Of a stretch of DNA of 64,000 nt, positions 8,080 through 17,921 are shown piece by piece (the first letter of the stretch is position 1; each line of letters opens with the position of its first letter). The notes beneath the pieces were generated by a model. The model had not been told where the DNA came from. It ran no database searches and worked only from the letters and a program-made list of their open reading frames with translations. Source of the DNA: an uncultured Mycoplasmataceae bacterium (lineage in GTDB: Bacteria > Bacillota_I > Bacilli_A > Mycoplasmatales > Mycoplasmoidaceae). The DNA lies in NCBI GenBank assembly GCA_947429165.1, contig CANEON010000001.1, forward strand, positions 1 through 64,000, read 5' to 3'. The translations under genes and the position numbers were made by a program.

Positions 8080-8158
8080 CGCTTTCTCACGTTGAGATTG
8101 CTGATACACCAAAAAGTGTTGTCAAGTATCAGGGAACTCAATGAACCTAGGAAAAGCG
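8080..8158 (+). promoter_or_regulatory. Structured 5' leader of the S10 operon
   Basis: Nested complementary segments: CGCTTT (8080-8085) with AAAGCG (8153-8158), TTGAG (8092-8096) with CTCAA (8137-8141), CTGATAC (8101-8107) with GTATCAG (8126-8132), and an inner ACAC/GTGT hairpin (8106-8109 and 8116-8119, sharing its first two bases with the previous stem). The fold closes 37 nt before rpsJ. By analogy with other ribosomal leaders it may bind a ribosomal protein for autoregulation (L4 does this in Escherichia coli), but which protein binds here is unknown. Confidence 0.55.
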
Positions 8159-8195
8159 ATTAAAATACATCAGAAAGGCAACAAGAAAACAACTT

Positions 8196-8501
8196 ATGAA
8201 TCAAGAATTAAGAATTAAATTATTTTCTTATGATCATGAACTATTAGACAAATCAGTTAAGAAAATAATTGAAATCGCTGTTAATACTAACTGCGAAATT
8301 AAAGGTCCAATTCCTCTTCCAACAAAGAAGGAAGTTTTTACAGTGTGTAGATCTCCACACGTATACAAACCTGCAATGGAACAATTTGAACGTAGAACCC
8401 ACAAACGTTTAATTGTTCTTAAAAAAGCTTCAATCCAAACAATTGATGCTCTTAAGAGATTAATCATCCCATCAGGAGTAGAAATTCAAATCACTTTATA
8501 G
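8196..8501 (+). CDS. rpsJ: 30S ribosomal protein S10
   Basis: 101 residues, normal length. S10 lies in the 30S head. The conserved segment [20 protein letters not shown] is present in full. First gene of the S10-spc-alpha superoperon, following the structured leader; AGAAAGGCAA upstream serves as ribosome binding site. Confidence 0.97.
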   Translation: MNQELRIKLFSYDHELLDKSVKKIIEIAVNTNCEIKGPIPLPTKKEVFTVCRSPHVYKPAMEQFERRTHKRLIVLKKASIQTIDALKRLIIPSGVEIQITL

Positions 8502-8529
8502 TGAAATGAACGAAACAAGGAGATAAATT

Positions 8530-9396
8530 ATGAAATATATAATCGGAACAAAAGTGGGAATGATGCAAGTATTCGACGTTAATGGAAAACAACTTGCTGC
8601 AACAGTAGTTAGCTGTGAACCAAACGTTGTACTTGAAATCAAGAAAAACAACAACATCAAAGTGGGATATTTAGATGTTGAAAAGAAACAAAGAAAAACT
8701 AAGGCATACAACGGTATCTTTACTAAAGTAAATACTCAACCTAAAGAATTCGTTCGTGAATTCAAAGGAACTGAAGGATACAAAGTAGGTGACTTAATTA
8801 GTGTTGACACATTTACTAAAGGTCAATACGTTGATGTTCAAGGTATTACTAAAGGTCACGGTTTCACTGGTGCAATCAAGAGATGAAACTTTAAGATCGG
8901 TCCTTTAGCTCATGGTGCAGGATATCCTCACAGATACCAAGGTTCAGTAGCCTTTGGTCGTGGTGGTAGTCAAGCACAAAGAGTACCTAAAGGTAAGAAA
9001 ATGTCAGGTCACTATGGACACGAACTAGTAACAATTCAAAATTTAGTTGTTTTAGATGTAATTAAAAATCGTAACTTAATTTTATTATTAGGTGCAATTC
9101 CTGGTCCAACTGGAAGTGTAGTAACAATTAAGACTTCAGTTAAATATCCAACAAAGAAAACTGAATACCAAATTATTACTAAAGAAATCAAGGAAGAAAT
9201 TTTAAAAGAAAACGAAATCCTTGAAGATAAAGACGCTTTACACAAAGCAAACGAACAAGCAGAAGCTAAAGCTGCTGCTGAAGCAAAAGCTGCAGAAGAA
9301 GCAAAGAAAGCTGAAGCTGCTGCTAAGCAAAAAGAAAAAGAAGCTGCAGAAAAAGCTGCTAAGGCAGCTAACCCAGCTCAAGATGCTAAGAAATAA
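8530..9396 (+). CDS. rplC: 50S ribosomal protein L3 with long charged C-terminal tail
   Basis: 288 residues against about 210 in most bacteria. L3 nucleates 50S assembly and reaches the peptidyl transferase centre. The core starts [15 protein letters not shown] and contains the conserved [21 protein letters not shown] region. The extra roughly 70 C-terminal residues (after about 215) are an Ala/Lys/Glu-rich helix (units like [20 protein letters not shown]), probably solvent-exposed and partly disordered. AAGGAGAT precedes the start. One conserved Trp is TGA. Confidence 0.97.
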
Positions 9397-9408
9397 TAGG
9401 AGGTTAAT

Positions 9409-10038
9409 ATGAGTAAATTAAATTTAATTAATATTGATGGACAATCAGTAAAAGAAATCAACTTTGAACTTCCTACAGACAAAGTTTACAACCAAGCTAT
9501 GTTTGATCAAGTACTAGCTGAAAACGCTGGTAATAGACAAGGTACACACTCTACTTTAACTAAAGCTGAAGTTAGAGGTGGTGGTAAAAAACCTTTACAA
9601 CAAAAACACTCTGGTAATGCAAGACAAGGTTCTATTCGTAACCCTCACTGAGTAGGTGGTGGTGTTGCTTTTGGACCAAAGCCAAACAGAAACTACAAAC
9701 TAGGTACTAACAAACAAGTATCTAAAAAAGCTTTTGATTCTGCTTTATTAGTAAAGATGAATAACAAAACATTATTTGTTATTGAAGATCAAAAAATCTC
9801 AAAACCTTCAACTAAGATTGCTACTAAATTATTTAAAGCATTAAAAATTGATGGTCAAAAGAACTTAATCGTTACTTCAAACAATAAAGAATCTTTAAAT
9901 GTTATTAAGTCTTTTGCAAATGTTAATAAAACAGCTGCTAAGAAATTTAACCAAGTTTCAGTTAAAGATATCTTAAATGCTAAAAACGTAATTGTTGAAT
10001 TGTCAGCAATTAAGAAATACGGAAAGGTAGGTGCATAA
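9409..10038 (+). CDS. rplD: 50S ribosomal protein L4
   Basis: 209 residues, normal length. L4 lines the peptide exit tunnel with an extended loop, seen here in the basic stretch around residues 45-90 ([20 protein letters not shown], then [11 protein letters not shown]). Trp after RNPH is encoded by TGA. AGGAGG lies 6 nt before the start, 12 nt after rplC. L4 is the classical autoregulator of S10 operons, which bears on the leader at 8080-8158. Confidence 0.96.
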
Positions 10039-10039
10039 T

Positions 10040-10462
10040 ATGGAATTCTCAAGAATCATTATTAAGCCTGTTCATACTGAAAAATCTTACGCTCAACAAA
10101 ACATTGAACCTAAGAAACATGCATTTATTGTTGATCTTAATGCAACTAAGAGCGACATTAAATTAGCTTTTGAATCTATTTATGGTTTTGCGCCTACAAA
10201 GGTTTCAACTCAAATTAGAAAACCTGCAAAAATTAGAACTGGTACAGCTAAACCTGGTTTTACTAAAAAAGTAAAAATCGCTTATGTAACTCTTCCAGTG
10301 GGTATGTCTATTTCAGCTGAACAACAAGTTGAAGAACCTAAAAAAGAAACTAAAGTTGAAACTAAAAAATCTGAATCAACTTTAAAAGAAGTTAAAAAAG
10401 AATCTAAACCTAAAAAAGCAACTTCTAACTTAAAGGAAGTTAAGAAGGAAGAAGCTAAGTAA
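10040..10462 (+). CDS. rplW: 50S ribosomal protein L23 with basic C-terminal extension
   Basis: 140 residues; the usual length is about 95-100. L23 sits at the exit tunnel and docks trigger factor and SRP. The core MEFSRIIIKPVHTEKS...KKVKIAYVTLP is followed by about 45 residues of Lys/Glu-rich tail (VEEPKKETKVETKKSES and similar). ATG at 10040 is chosen over the GTG at 10031, which would overlap rplD by 8 nt. Confidence 0.95.
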   Translation: MEFSRIIIKPVHTEKSYAQQNIEPKKHAFIVDLNATKSDIKLAFESIYGFAPTKVSTQIRKPAKIRTGTAKPGFTKKVKIAYVTLPVGMSISAEQQVEEPKKETKVETKKSESTLKEVKKESKPKKATSNLKEVKKEEAK

Positions 10463-10472
10463 GGAGTAAATT

Positions 10473-11321
10473 ATGGCAATAAAATCAATTAAAGCTCGTT
10501 CAAAAGGTAAACGTACATCAATTCTTATTGACTATAAGAAAGTTTTATCTACTAACGCAAACAAACCTAATAAATCTCTTACTAAGTCAATTCATAACCA
10601 ATGTGGTAGAAACAACCAAGGTATCATTACAACAAGACACCAAGGTGGTGGACACAAGAGAAAATACCGTGAAATTGATTTCAAGAGAAATAAAGATGGT
10701 ATCGAAGCAATTGTTCAAACAGTTGAATATGATCCAAACAGAACTGCGTTCATTTGTTTAATTTCATATTTAGATGGTACTAAGAAATACATCTTAGCTC
10801 CACGTGATATTAAAGTTGGTGACAGAATTATTTCTGGTGAAAAAGTAGATATTAAAATTGGTAATACTTTATTATTAAAGAACATTCCTGAAGGTACATT
10901 CGTACATAATATTGAATTAATTCCTGGACACGGTGGCCAAGTTGCTAGAAGTGCGGGTGGTTTTGCTCAAGTATTAGGTAAAGATGAAACAGGAGCATAC
11001 ACAATTTGTAAATTAGCTTCAGGTGAAGTTAGAAAAATTCCTAACGATTGTAGAGCTACAATCGGTGTGGTATCTAATGAAGACCACAACTTAGTTAATT
11101 TAGGTAAAGCTGGTAGAAGCCGTCACATGGGTATTAGACCTACAGTTCGTGGTAGTGCTATGAACCCTAACGATCACCCACACGGTGGTGGTGAAGGTAG
11201 ACAATCTATTGGTTATGACGCACCTCGTACACCATGAGGTAAACGTCACATGGGTGTTAAGACTAGAAGACAAAAGAAATCTTCTACATCTCTAATCATT
11301 AGAAGAAGAAATGGAAAATAA
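10473..11321 (+). CDS. rplB: 50S ribosomal protein L2
   Basis: 282 residues, full length. L2 is needed for subunit joining and peptidyl transfer. The conserved segment [18 protein letters not shown], containing the functional His, is intact. An in-frame TGA at 11238 encodes the Trp of the conserved TPWGK motif. AAGGAG precedes the start 10 nt after rplW. Confidence 0.97.
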
Positions 11322-11331
11322 GGAGTAAAAC

Positions 11332-11640
11332 ATGTCAAGAAGTAGTAAAAAAGGTGCATTTATAGATGCTAGCTTACTTAAAAAAGTAAACGCTGCTAAA
11401 AATGATCCAAAGCACAAACCAATTAAAACTTGATCAAGAAGAAGTACAATCTTCCCAGAATTTGTTGGTTTAAACTTTAGTGTTCACAATGGTAAATCTT
11501 TCATTAACGTTTACGTTACTGAAGATATGGTAGGTCACAAATTAGGTGAATTTGTTCCTACTCGTACATTTAAACAACACTCATCTAACAACAAAGCTGA
11601 AGATGCTAAGAACGCTGCAGCTTCAGGAGCAAGCAAGTAG
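11332..11640 (+). CDS. rpsS: 30S ribosomal protein S19
   Basis: 102 residues. S19 forms a complex with S13 in the 30S head near the A-site tRNA. The core segment [16 protein letters not shown] followed by [20 protein letters not shown] and the end GEFVPTRTF are conserved; Trp is TGA. A short Ala/Asn/Lys-rich tail follows. AAGGAG ribosome binding site. Confidence 0.96.
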
Positions 11641-11651
11641 GAGGTTAATAT

Positions 11652-12053
11652 ATGAAAGCATACGCAATTCAAAGAAATATTCGTGTTTCATCATCTAAAG
11701 CTAAATTAGTTTGTGATTTAATTCGTGGCAAAAAAGTTAAAGATGCTATCGTAATTTTAGACCACACTGAAAAGAAAACGGCTCCTATTATTAAGAAGTT
11801 ATTAAACTCTGCTATTGCAAACGCAACTAACACTAAAGGTTTTAGCAGTGTTGATAACTTATACATCTACCACATAGCAGCTAATCAAGGAACTACTATG
11901 AAACGTGCTTTACCACGTGCTAAAGGTTCTTCTAATATGATTAGAAAACGTACAAGCCATATCGAAATCGTTTTAAGTGACGATCCTAAACAAAAAGAAA
12001 AAGACTTATTAGCTATCAAAGCTAAGAAAGCTAAAAAAGGAGGTAAGAAATAA
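11652..12053 (+). CDS. rplV: 50S ribosomal protein L22
   Basis: 133 residues, slightly longer than the usual 110 owing to a Lys-rich C-terminal tail (KEKDLLAIKAKKAKKGGKK). L22 lines the exit tunnel; the loop region ending RALPRAKGSSNMIRKRTSHI is conserved. AGGAGG upstream. Its TAA overlaps the ATG of rpsC (TAATG), suggesting translational coupling. Confidence 0.96.
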   Translation: MKAYAIQRNIRVSSSKAKLVCDLIRGKKVKDAIVILDHTEKKTAPIIKKLLNSAIANATNTKGFSSVDNLYIYHIAANQGTTMKRALPRAKGSSNMIRKRTSHIEIVLSDDPKQKEKDLLAIKAKKAKKGGKK

Positions 12054-12820
12054 TGGCACAAAAAATCAATCCTAATGGATTACGTTACGGAATTAATAAA
12101 AATTGAAACTCTCGTTGAATCGCTAAGAGCAATCAACAAGTAGCTCAATGATTAGTTGAAGACGAAAAAATCCGTAAATACGTGTTATCTACTTACAAAA
12201 CTGCTCAAATCGTTAACGTAGAAATCGAAAGAACTCAAAAGAATGTAGACGTATTCGTTACTTGTGGTCAACCAGGTTTAATCATTGGTAAAGAAGGCGC
12301 TAACATTCCTGTAGTTACTCTTGCTATTAACAAAATTGTTGGTAGAAAAACAAAAGTTAACGTAAACGTTATCGCTCACGGTAACCCAGCAACAAGTGCT
12401 AGAGTAATTGCTAGAGAAATTGCTGACGCTATCGAAAACCGTGTTTCATTTAGAAACGCTCAAAAAATGGCTATCAAGAAAGTTATGGGTTCTGGTGCTT
12501 TAGGTATCAAAACTACAGTTTCAGGTCGTTTAGGTGGAGCTGAAATGGCTAGAGAAGAAGGTTACTCTCATGGTGTTATTCCTTTAACAACTTTAAGAGC
12601 TGACATTGATTATGCTATTGAAGAAGCTTTAACAACTTATGGTAAGATCGGTGTTAAAGTTTGAATTAACCGTGGTGAAATCTTTGCAAAAGGATTAAAC
12701 AACCAAGTTGTTATTAAACAACAAGATAAATTTGGTGACAAGAAACGTAACAACCGTCACAACAACAGACCTGCAAGAAATAATAAACCTGCAGCTGCTG
12801 CTAATAAGGAGGCTAAATAA
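12053..12820 (+). CDS. rpsC: 30S ribosomal protein S3
   Basis: 255 residues. S3 shapes the mRNA entry channel. The start [18 protein letters not shown] is typical; the KH domain is marked by [11 protein letters not shown] and the C-terminal domain by [13 protein letters not shown] and [10 protein letters not shown]. Several Trp are TGA. The last 30 residues ([20 protein letters not shown]) are a mollicute-style Asn/Arg/Ala tail. Confidence 0.97.
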
Positions 12821-12822
12821 TT

Positions 12823-13245
12823 ATGATGCAACCAAAACGTGTAAAATATCGTAAACCACATCGTACTAGATACGATGGTAAAGCTAAAGGTAACAAATAC
12901 GTTGCTTTTGGTGAATACGGATTAATGGCAACAACTGGTAATTGAATTACTGACAAACAAATCGAAGCTGCCCGTGTTGTTTTATCAAAATCTTTAGGTA
13001 AAACTGGAAAAATGTGAATTCGTATCTTCCCTCAATTATCTTTAACAAAGAAACCGTTAGAAGTACGTATGGGTTCAGGAAAAGGTAACCCAGAACAATG
13101 AGTAGCCGTTGTTAAAAAAGGTACAGTTATGTTTGAATTAGCTGGTATTCCTGAACAGCTAATGAAAGACACATTAAGAAAAGCAGGAAATAAGTTAAAT
13201 GTTTTAACTCGTGTTGTTAAGAAAGGAGAATTAAAAAATGATTAA
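12823..13245 (+). CDS. rplP: 50S ribosomal protein L16
   Basis: 140 residues, normal length. L16 organises the A-site tRNA region. [20 protein letters not shown] and the [17 protein letters not shown] region are conserved. ATG at 12823 or 12826 are both possible (tandem ATG). Its 3' end overlaps rpmC by 8 nt. AGGAGG ends 14 nt upstream, inside rpsC. Confidence 0.96.
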
Positions 13246-13717
13246 GGAATTAAATCAAAAAACTAACGAAGAAATTTGTGGTTTAATCGTAAGATTAAAA
13301 TTACAATTACTTGAGTCACGTTTCAAAATGGCTTCTGGTGAATTAGAAAAAACACACAAGATTGCTGAAATTAGAAAAACAATTGCTCAAGCTTTCACAG
13401 TTTTAAATTCTCGTGGTATTGACTTAACTATTGGTACACATGGTGTAACTATGTATGACCGTAAAAACAAAACTGTTAAATCAATTAACAATGTTATTGA
13501 AAACTCTCTTGACGCTAAAGATGAAACTGCAAAGAAATCATCTAACAAGACAGTTGAACAATCAATTGCACAATCTACAGTTGCTGCAAGCAAGTTAGAA
13601 AAAACTAACAACAATCCTGAAATAACTAAAGTTGAACAAAAGAATACATCTAACCAAAAGTTAGTACAATCTAAAAAAACTTCAACTGAGGTTAAGAGAA
13701 AGGTAATAGGAGCATAA
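13238..13717 (+). CDS. rpmC: 50S ribosomal protein L29 with very long C-terminal extension
   Basis: 159 residues, more than twice the usual 60-70. The L29 core is residues 1-70 (helical hairpin; LLESRFKMASGELEKTHKIAEI). The remaining roughly 90 residues are polar and low-complexity, rich in Asn, Ser, Thr, Lys and Glu. L29 lies next to L23 at the tunnel exit, and both are extended here, so both tails may crowd the exit or contact membrane or nascent-chain factors. Overlaps rplP by 8 nt. Confidence 0.94.
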   Translation: MIKELNQKTNEEICGLIVRLKLQLLESRFKMASGELEKTHKIAEIRKTIAQAFTVLNSRGIDLTIGTHGVTMYDRKNKTVKSINNVIENSLDAKDETAKKSSNKTVEQSIAQSTVAASKLEKTNNNPEITKVEQKNTSNQKLVQSKKTSTEVKRKVIGA

Positions 13718-13718
13718 T

Positions 13719-13973
13719 ATGGAAAGAAATAGTCGTAAGGTCTTCGCTGGAATAGTAGTTTCTACTAAAATGAACAAAACTATCGTAGTTGAAGTAGAAA
13801 GAAAATACTTGCACCCACTATACAAGAAACAAGTTATTTCTCACAAGAAATACCATGTTCACGATGAAAAGCAAGAAGCTAAAGTGGGAGATACTGTAAG
13901 AATCATCGAAACAAGACCAATCAGTAAAACAAAGTTTTACCGTTTACAAAAGATTACAGTTAAAGCTAAATAA
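13719..13973 (+). CDS. rpsQ: 30S ribosomal protein S17
   Basis: 84 residues, standard. It binds 16S rRNA early in assembly. Conserved GIVVSTKMNKTIVVEVER and a C-terminal RPISKTKFYRL are present. It starts 1 nt after the rpmC stop; the ribosome binding site AATAGGAG is inside rpmC. Confidence 0.96.
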   Translation: MERNSRKVFAGIVVSTKMNKTIVVEVERKYLHPLYKKQVISHKKYHVHDEKQEAKVGDTVRIIETRPISKTKFYRLQKITVKAK

Positions 13974-13991
13974 TATAGGAGGTAAAAAGTT

Positions 13992-14360
13992 ATGATTCAA
14001 TTTATGACAAGAATGAACGTTGCAGATAACTCAGGCGCTAGAAAAGTTGGAGTTATTAAAATTCTAGGTAACTCAAGACAAAGATATGCAACAGTTGGTG
14101 ATATTGTAAAAGTATCAGTAAAAGATTGCATTCCAGAATCTGGTGTTAAAAAAGGCCAAATGTTTTTAGCAGTAATTGTAAGAACTAAAAAAGGTATCAA
14201 ACGTGAAAACGGTAACAAGGTAGCATTCGATGACAATGCGTGTGTTTTGTTAAAAGAAGATAAAACACCTCGTGGAACTCGTATCTTTGGCCCAGTAGCT
14301 AAAGAATTAAGAGATAAAGGTTTCACAAAGATCATCTCTTTAGCTCCAGAGGTATTGTAA
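13992..14360 (+). CDS. rplN: 50S ribosomal protein L14
   Basis: 122 residues, exactly the family length. L14 forms an intersubunit bridge. [19 protein letters not shown], then FDDNACVLL and [14 protein letters not shown] are all conserved. TAGGAGG upstream. Confidence 0.97.
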   Translation: MIQFMTRMNVADNSGARKVGVIKILGNSRQRYATVGDIVKVSVKDCIPESGVKKGQMFLAVIVRTKKGIKRENGNKVAFDDNACVLLKEDKTPRGTRIFGPVAKELRDKGFTKIISLAPEVL

Positions 14361-14379
14361 GAGAAGGAAAGGAATTAAT

Positions 14380-14703
14380 ATGAACAGAATTAAAAAAGGT
14401 GATAAAGTCAGAGTAATCTCTGGAAAACTATCAACAAAAGAAGGTGTTGTTTTAAAAGTCTTTCCTAAAAACAATACTGCTATTGTTGAAGGTTTAAATA
14501 TGGTTAAAAAACATACTAAACCTTCTGCTAACGCAGAAAAAGGTGGAATTATCGAAAAAGAAGCTCCAATCAACTTATCAAAATTAGCATTAGTTGCTCC
14601 AAAAGCTCCTAGAGGAGTATCTAAAATTTCTTACCAAATTAACAAATCTGGCAAGAAAGTTAGAATTGCTAAGAAAACAAATACAGAAATCGCAGGTAAA
14701 TAA
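14380..14703 (+). CDS. rplX: 50S ribosomal protein L24
   Basis: 107 residues. An assembly initiator of the 50S with a KOW domain at the N-terminus ([19 protein letters not shown]), followed by [14 protein letters not shown] and a central segment ending in [10 protein letters not shown]. Normal length. Confidence 0.96.
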   Translation: MNRIKKGDKVRVISGKLSTKEGVVLKVFPKNNTAIVEGLNMVKKHTKPSANAEKGGIIEKEAPINLSKLALVAPKAPRGVSKISYQINKSGKKVRIAKKTNTEIAGK

Positions 14704-14705
14704 TT

Positions 14706-15263
14706 ATGCAAAATACATTAACTAAAAAATACCAAGAACAAATTAAAAACGCATTAATGACTGATGGCGCTTACAAATCAGTTATGCAATTGCCTAAACT
14801 TGAAAAAATCGTTATCAACTCAGGTGTTGGTGACGCTACAAGTGATGCTAAATTATTAGAATCAGTAGTTAACGAATTAACTGCTATTACTGGTCAAAAA
14901 CCAGTAATCACACGTTCTAAAAAAGCGATCGCTACTTTTAAGTTACGTGAAAACCAAGGTATTGGTGCTAAAGTCACATTAAGAGGAGAAAAAATGTGAA
15001 ACTTTATCGAAAACTTAATTAATATTGCGCTTCCTCGTGTTAGAGACTTTAAAGGTATTCCTAACAACTCATTTGACCACCACGGTAACTATACATTAGG
15101 TATCAAGGAACAAATTATCTTTACAGAAATTAACTATGACGATGTAAAGAAAATTCGTGGATTTGACGTTACTTTCGTAACTTCATCTAACGATGATGAA
15201 CAAGCAAGAAAATTATTAAAAGCAATTGGTTTACCATTTGCTAAAACGAAAGGTAACAATTAA
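14706..15263 (+). CDS. rplE: 50S ribosomal protein L5
   Basis: 185 residues, normal. L5 binds 5S rRNA. Conserved: [42 protein letters not shown] and the end segment [12 protein letters not shown] after GEKM encodes the family Trp. It starts 2 nt after rplX. Confidence 0.96.
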
Positions 15264-15276
15264 TTAGGAGGAAAAA

Positions 15277-15462
15277 ATGGCTAAGAAATCATTAATCGCA
15301 AAACAACAAAGAACACCTAAGTATTCAACAAGAAAATACACTCGTTGCGTACGTTGTGGTCGTGTTCACGGAGTATACAGTAAATTCGGATTATGCCGTA
15401 TTTGCTTACGTGAATTAGCACACAAAGGACAAATTCCTGGTGTAAAGAAAGCATCTTGATAG
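15277..15462 (+). CDS. rpsZ: 30S ribosomal protein S14, zinc-binding type
   Basis: 61 residues; the short (type Z) S14 with four Cys in [20 protein letters not shown], which bind zinc. The C-terminal residue is Trp encoded by TGA followed by TAG, matching the family ending KKASW; reading the TGA as a stop would remove the conserved last residue. AGGAGG precedes the start. Confidence 0.97.
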
Positions 15463-15472
15463 GAGGTAAAAC

Positions 15473-15871
15473 ATGTATATAGATCCAATTTCAGATTTAA
15501 TCACAAAGATTAACAACGCTAGAAAAGCAAAATTACCAGAAGTTACAATTTACACTAGTAAATTAACTACTGCAATTTTAGATGTATTAAAAGAACAAGG
15601 ATACATTGAAGACTACGCAATAGCTAAAGATAAAAAATCTTCAAATAAAGTTACAACTATTAAATTAAAATACAAAAACTTTATTTCAAGTATTAGTGGA
15701 ATGAAACAAATCTCTAAACCAGGTTTAAGAGTTTACCAAGAATCTAAAAAATTACCAAAGGTATTAAACGGTTTAGGAATTGCTATCATTTCTACTAGCC
15801 AAGGTATTGTAACAGATAAATTCGCTCGTAAAAATAATTTAGGTGGCGAAATTATCGCATATGTTTGATAG
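15473..15871 (+). CDS. rpsH: 30S ribosomal protein S8
   Basis: 132 residues, normal. S8 organises the central domain of 16S rRNA. It starts MYIDPISDLITKINNARKA; the C-terminal GIAIISTSQGIVTDKFARKN and GGEIIAYVW are conserved, the final Trp being TGA followed by TAG. AGGAGG upstream. Confidence 0.97.
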
Positions 15872-15879
15872 GAGGAAAT

Positions 15880-16431
15880 ATGTCAAGAAAAGGTAATAAA
15901 TTAATTCCAATCCCACAAGGTGTAACAGTAACCATCAATCCTAATGATGTTAAAGTTTCAGGACAATCTGGAACATTAACAGTTGTTTACCCATCAACTT
16001 TAATTAAAGTTGAAAACGTTGAAAACAAAATTAAAGTATCAAGAGTTAACGATGAAAAGCAATCAAGAATGTTTCATGGAACTATCAACTCAAACATCGC
16101 TAATGCTATTGAAGGTATCCACAAAGGTTACCAAAAACATTTAAAAATCGTTGGTGTAGGTTACAAAGCTTCAGTTAGTGGAAATAAATTAACATTAGCT
16201 ATTGGTTTTAGCCATCCAGTAGTATTTGAAATTCCCCAAGGCTTAAAAGTAACTTGTCCAACTCCTACTGAAATCTTAATCAATGGTATTGATAAGATTG
16301 TTGTAGGTGAATTTGCAGCAAAAGTAAGAATTACTAGAAAACCTGAACCATATAACGGTAAAGGAATTATGTATTCAGACGAACACATTATTCGTAAGGT
16401 TGGTAAAACTGCTGAAGGATCTAAGAAATAA
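15880..16431 (+). CDS. rplF: 50S ribosomal protein L6
   Basis: 183 residues, normal. L6 stabilises the factor-binding site. MSRKGNKLIPIPQGVTVTI and the C-terminal RKPEPYNGKGI with a GKT end are typical. ATG 15880 is chosen because AGGAGG lies 5 nt upstream; earlier in-frame starts overlap rpsH. Confidence 0.97.
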   Translation: MSRKGNKLIPIPQGVTVTINPNDVKVSGQSGTLTVVYPSTLIKVENVENKIKVSRVNDEKQSRMFHGTINSNIANAIEGIHKGYQKHLKIVGVGYKASVSGNKLTLAIGFSHPVVFEIPQGLKVTCPTPTEILINGIDKIVVGEFAAKVRITRKPEPYNGKGIMYSDEHIIRKVGKTAEGSKK

Positions 16432-16443
16432 GGAGATTAGAAT

Positions 16444-16803
16444 ATGAAACAACAAAATGTAAATCGTAAAGCACAAAGAACTCTTCGTCACAAGAGAATC
16501 ACTAAGCACCTTAAAACCATAGGTAATACTAAACCTCGTTTAGTAGTATCTAGATCTAATGCAAACATTGTTGCACAAATCGTTGATGACCAAACAGGAA
16601 AAACACTATTTAGTTCATCAACTCTTCAATTAAAACTTAAAGGCAACAATATTAAGAATGCTACTTTAGTAGGTGAAGACATCGCTAAAAAAGCAGTAGC
16701 TAACAAAGTAACTGCAGTAGTATTCGACCGTGGTGGAAACAAATATCACGGAAAAATTAAAGCCTTAGCAGATGCAGCAAGAGCTAACGGATTAAAATTC
16801 TAG
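16444..16803 (+). CDS. rplR: 50S ribosomal protein L18
   Basis: 119 residues, normal. L18 binds 5S rRNA together with L5. RPRLVVSRSN-type segment (KPRLVVSRSNANIVAQIVDD) and the end VFDRGGNKYHGKIKALADAAR are conserved. AAGGAGA upstream. Confidence 0.97.
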   Translation: MKQQNVNRKAQRTLRHKRITKHLKTIGNTKPRLVVSRSNANIVAQIVDDQTGKTLFSSSTLQLKLKGNNIKNATLVGEDIAKKAVANKVTAVVFDRGGNKYHGKIKALADAARANGLKF

Positions 16804-16812
16804 GAGAAAAAT

Positions 16813-17469
16813 ATGGCAAACGAAATTAAACAAGAAAACAAACCAGTAGAACAAGTACAAGAAACAAAAGAAGCAAAAGTGGAAACTAAAGAAGTTAAAG
16901 CTAATGCTAAAGTTGAATCTAAAGATTCAAAGAAAGCTAATTCTAAAAACAACCGTGGACCTAAGAAACCAAACCGTAGAGTTTCTACAAGTGGTTTTGA
17001 AGAAAAAGTTGTTGATATTAAGAGAATATCAAAAACTACAAAAGGTGGACGTAGAATGCGTTTCTCTGCTTTAGTTGTTATTGGTGATAAAAACGGTAAA
17101 GTAGGTTATGGTATTGGTAAATCTGCTGAAGTTCCAAATGCTATTAAAAAAGCAATCAAGAATGCTCGTAATAATGTAAAGAAAGTTATTATGAACAAAA
17201 AAGGAACTCTATACCACGAAGTAACTGGTTATGAAGCTGCATCTAAAGTTTTAATTAAACCTGCAAAACCAGGTACTGGTATTGTTGCTGGTGGTGCAAT
17301 CCGTGCTGTTATTGAATCTGCAGGATTCAAAGATGTTTATACTAAGAACTTAGGATCAAACACTAAAATGAACATGGTTCAAGCTACAATCAATGGTTTA
17401 TTAACTCAAAAACATCCTTCAACTGTTGCTGAATTACGTGACAAAGAAATAAAAACTTATAGGAGGTAA
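16813..17469 (+). CDS. rpsE: 30S ribosomal protein S5 with N-terminal extension
   Basis: 218 residues, about 50 more than usual. S5 helps decoding fidelity and mRNA unwinding. The core starts near residue 60 ([20 protein letters not shown]) and includes [26 protein letters not shown] and the C-terminal domain. The first 55 residues are a Lys/Glu/Asn-rich low-complexity tail at the mRNA entry side. Confidence 0.96.
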   Translation: MANEIKQENKPVEQVQETKEAKVETKEVKANAKVESKDSKKANSKNNRGPKKPNRRVSTSGFEEKVVDIKRISKTTKGGRRMRFSALVVIGDKNGKVGYGIGKSAEVPNAIKKAIKNARNNVKKVIMNKKGTLYHEVTGYEAASKVLIKPAKPGTGIVAGGAIRAVIESAGFKDVYTKNLGSNTKMNMVQATINGLLTQKHPSTVAELRDKEIKTYRR

Positions 17470-17472
17470 GCA

Positions 17473-17919
17473 ATGGAATTAAATAATTTAAAATACACAA
17501 AAGGTTCTAGAAATCACAAGACTAAAACATATGGTCGTGGTTTTGGTAGTGGTATTGGTAAGACTTCAGGTAAAGGTACTAAGGGTCAAAAATCTCGTAA
17601 ATCTGGTAAAGTAAGATTAGGTTTCGAAGGTGGACAAACTCCTTTATACCGTAAGATACCTAAAGTTGGTTTTAACAACTACAACTTTAAAGAAAATTAC
17701 GAAGTAATTACTTTAAATCAAATCATTAAATTAGGTAGTGAAGAAATCACTAAAGAAGTTTTAGCTAAGAAAAACTTAATTAGCTCAAAAGATGCTAAAG
17801 TTAAACTTATTGGAAACGCAAAATTATCTAAAGCATTAGTTATTAATGTAGACAAAGCCTCTGAAGGTGCTGCTAAATTAGTAAAAGATGCAGGTGGAGA
17901 AATTAAATATTCTAAATAG
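17473..17919 (+). CDS. rplO: 50S ribosomal protein L15
   Basis: 148 residues, normal. The N-terminal Gly/Arg/Lys-rich arm ([20 protein letters not shown]) threads into 23S rRNA. It follows rpsE by 3 nt, so rpmD (L30), which lies here in most Firmicutes, is absent, as is common in mollicutes. Confidence 0.96.
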   Translation: MELNNLKYTKGSRNHKTKTYGRGFGSGIGKTSGKGTKGQKSRKSGKVRLGFEGGQTPLYRKIPKVGFNNYNFKENYEVITLNQIIKLGSEEITKEVLAKKNLISSKDAKVKLIGNAKLSKALVINVDKASEGAAKLVKDAGGEIKYSK

Positions 17920-17921
17920 CA

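Noticed and set aside
7944-8195. tRNA-like or T-box element upstream of rpsJ
   Set aside because: The helices do not form a cloverleaf, no T-box sequence or terminator/antiterminator pair is present; a simple nested leader fits better.
17470-17472. Missing rpmD (L30) between rpsE and rplO as a possible deletion
   Set aside because: Absence of L30 at this place is common in mollicutes and there is no remnant; the spacing of 3 nt is neat.
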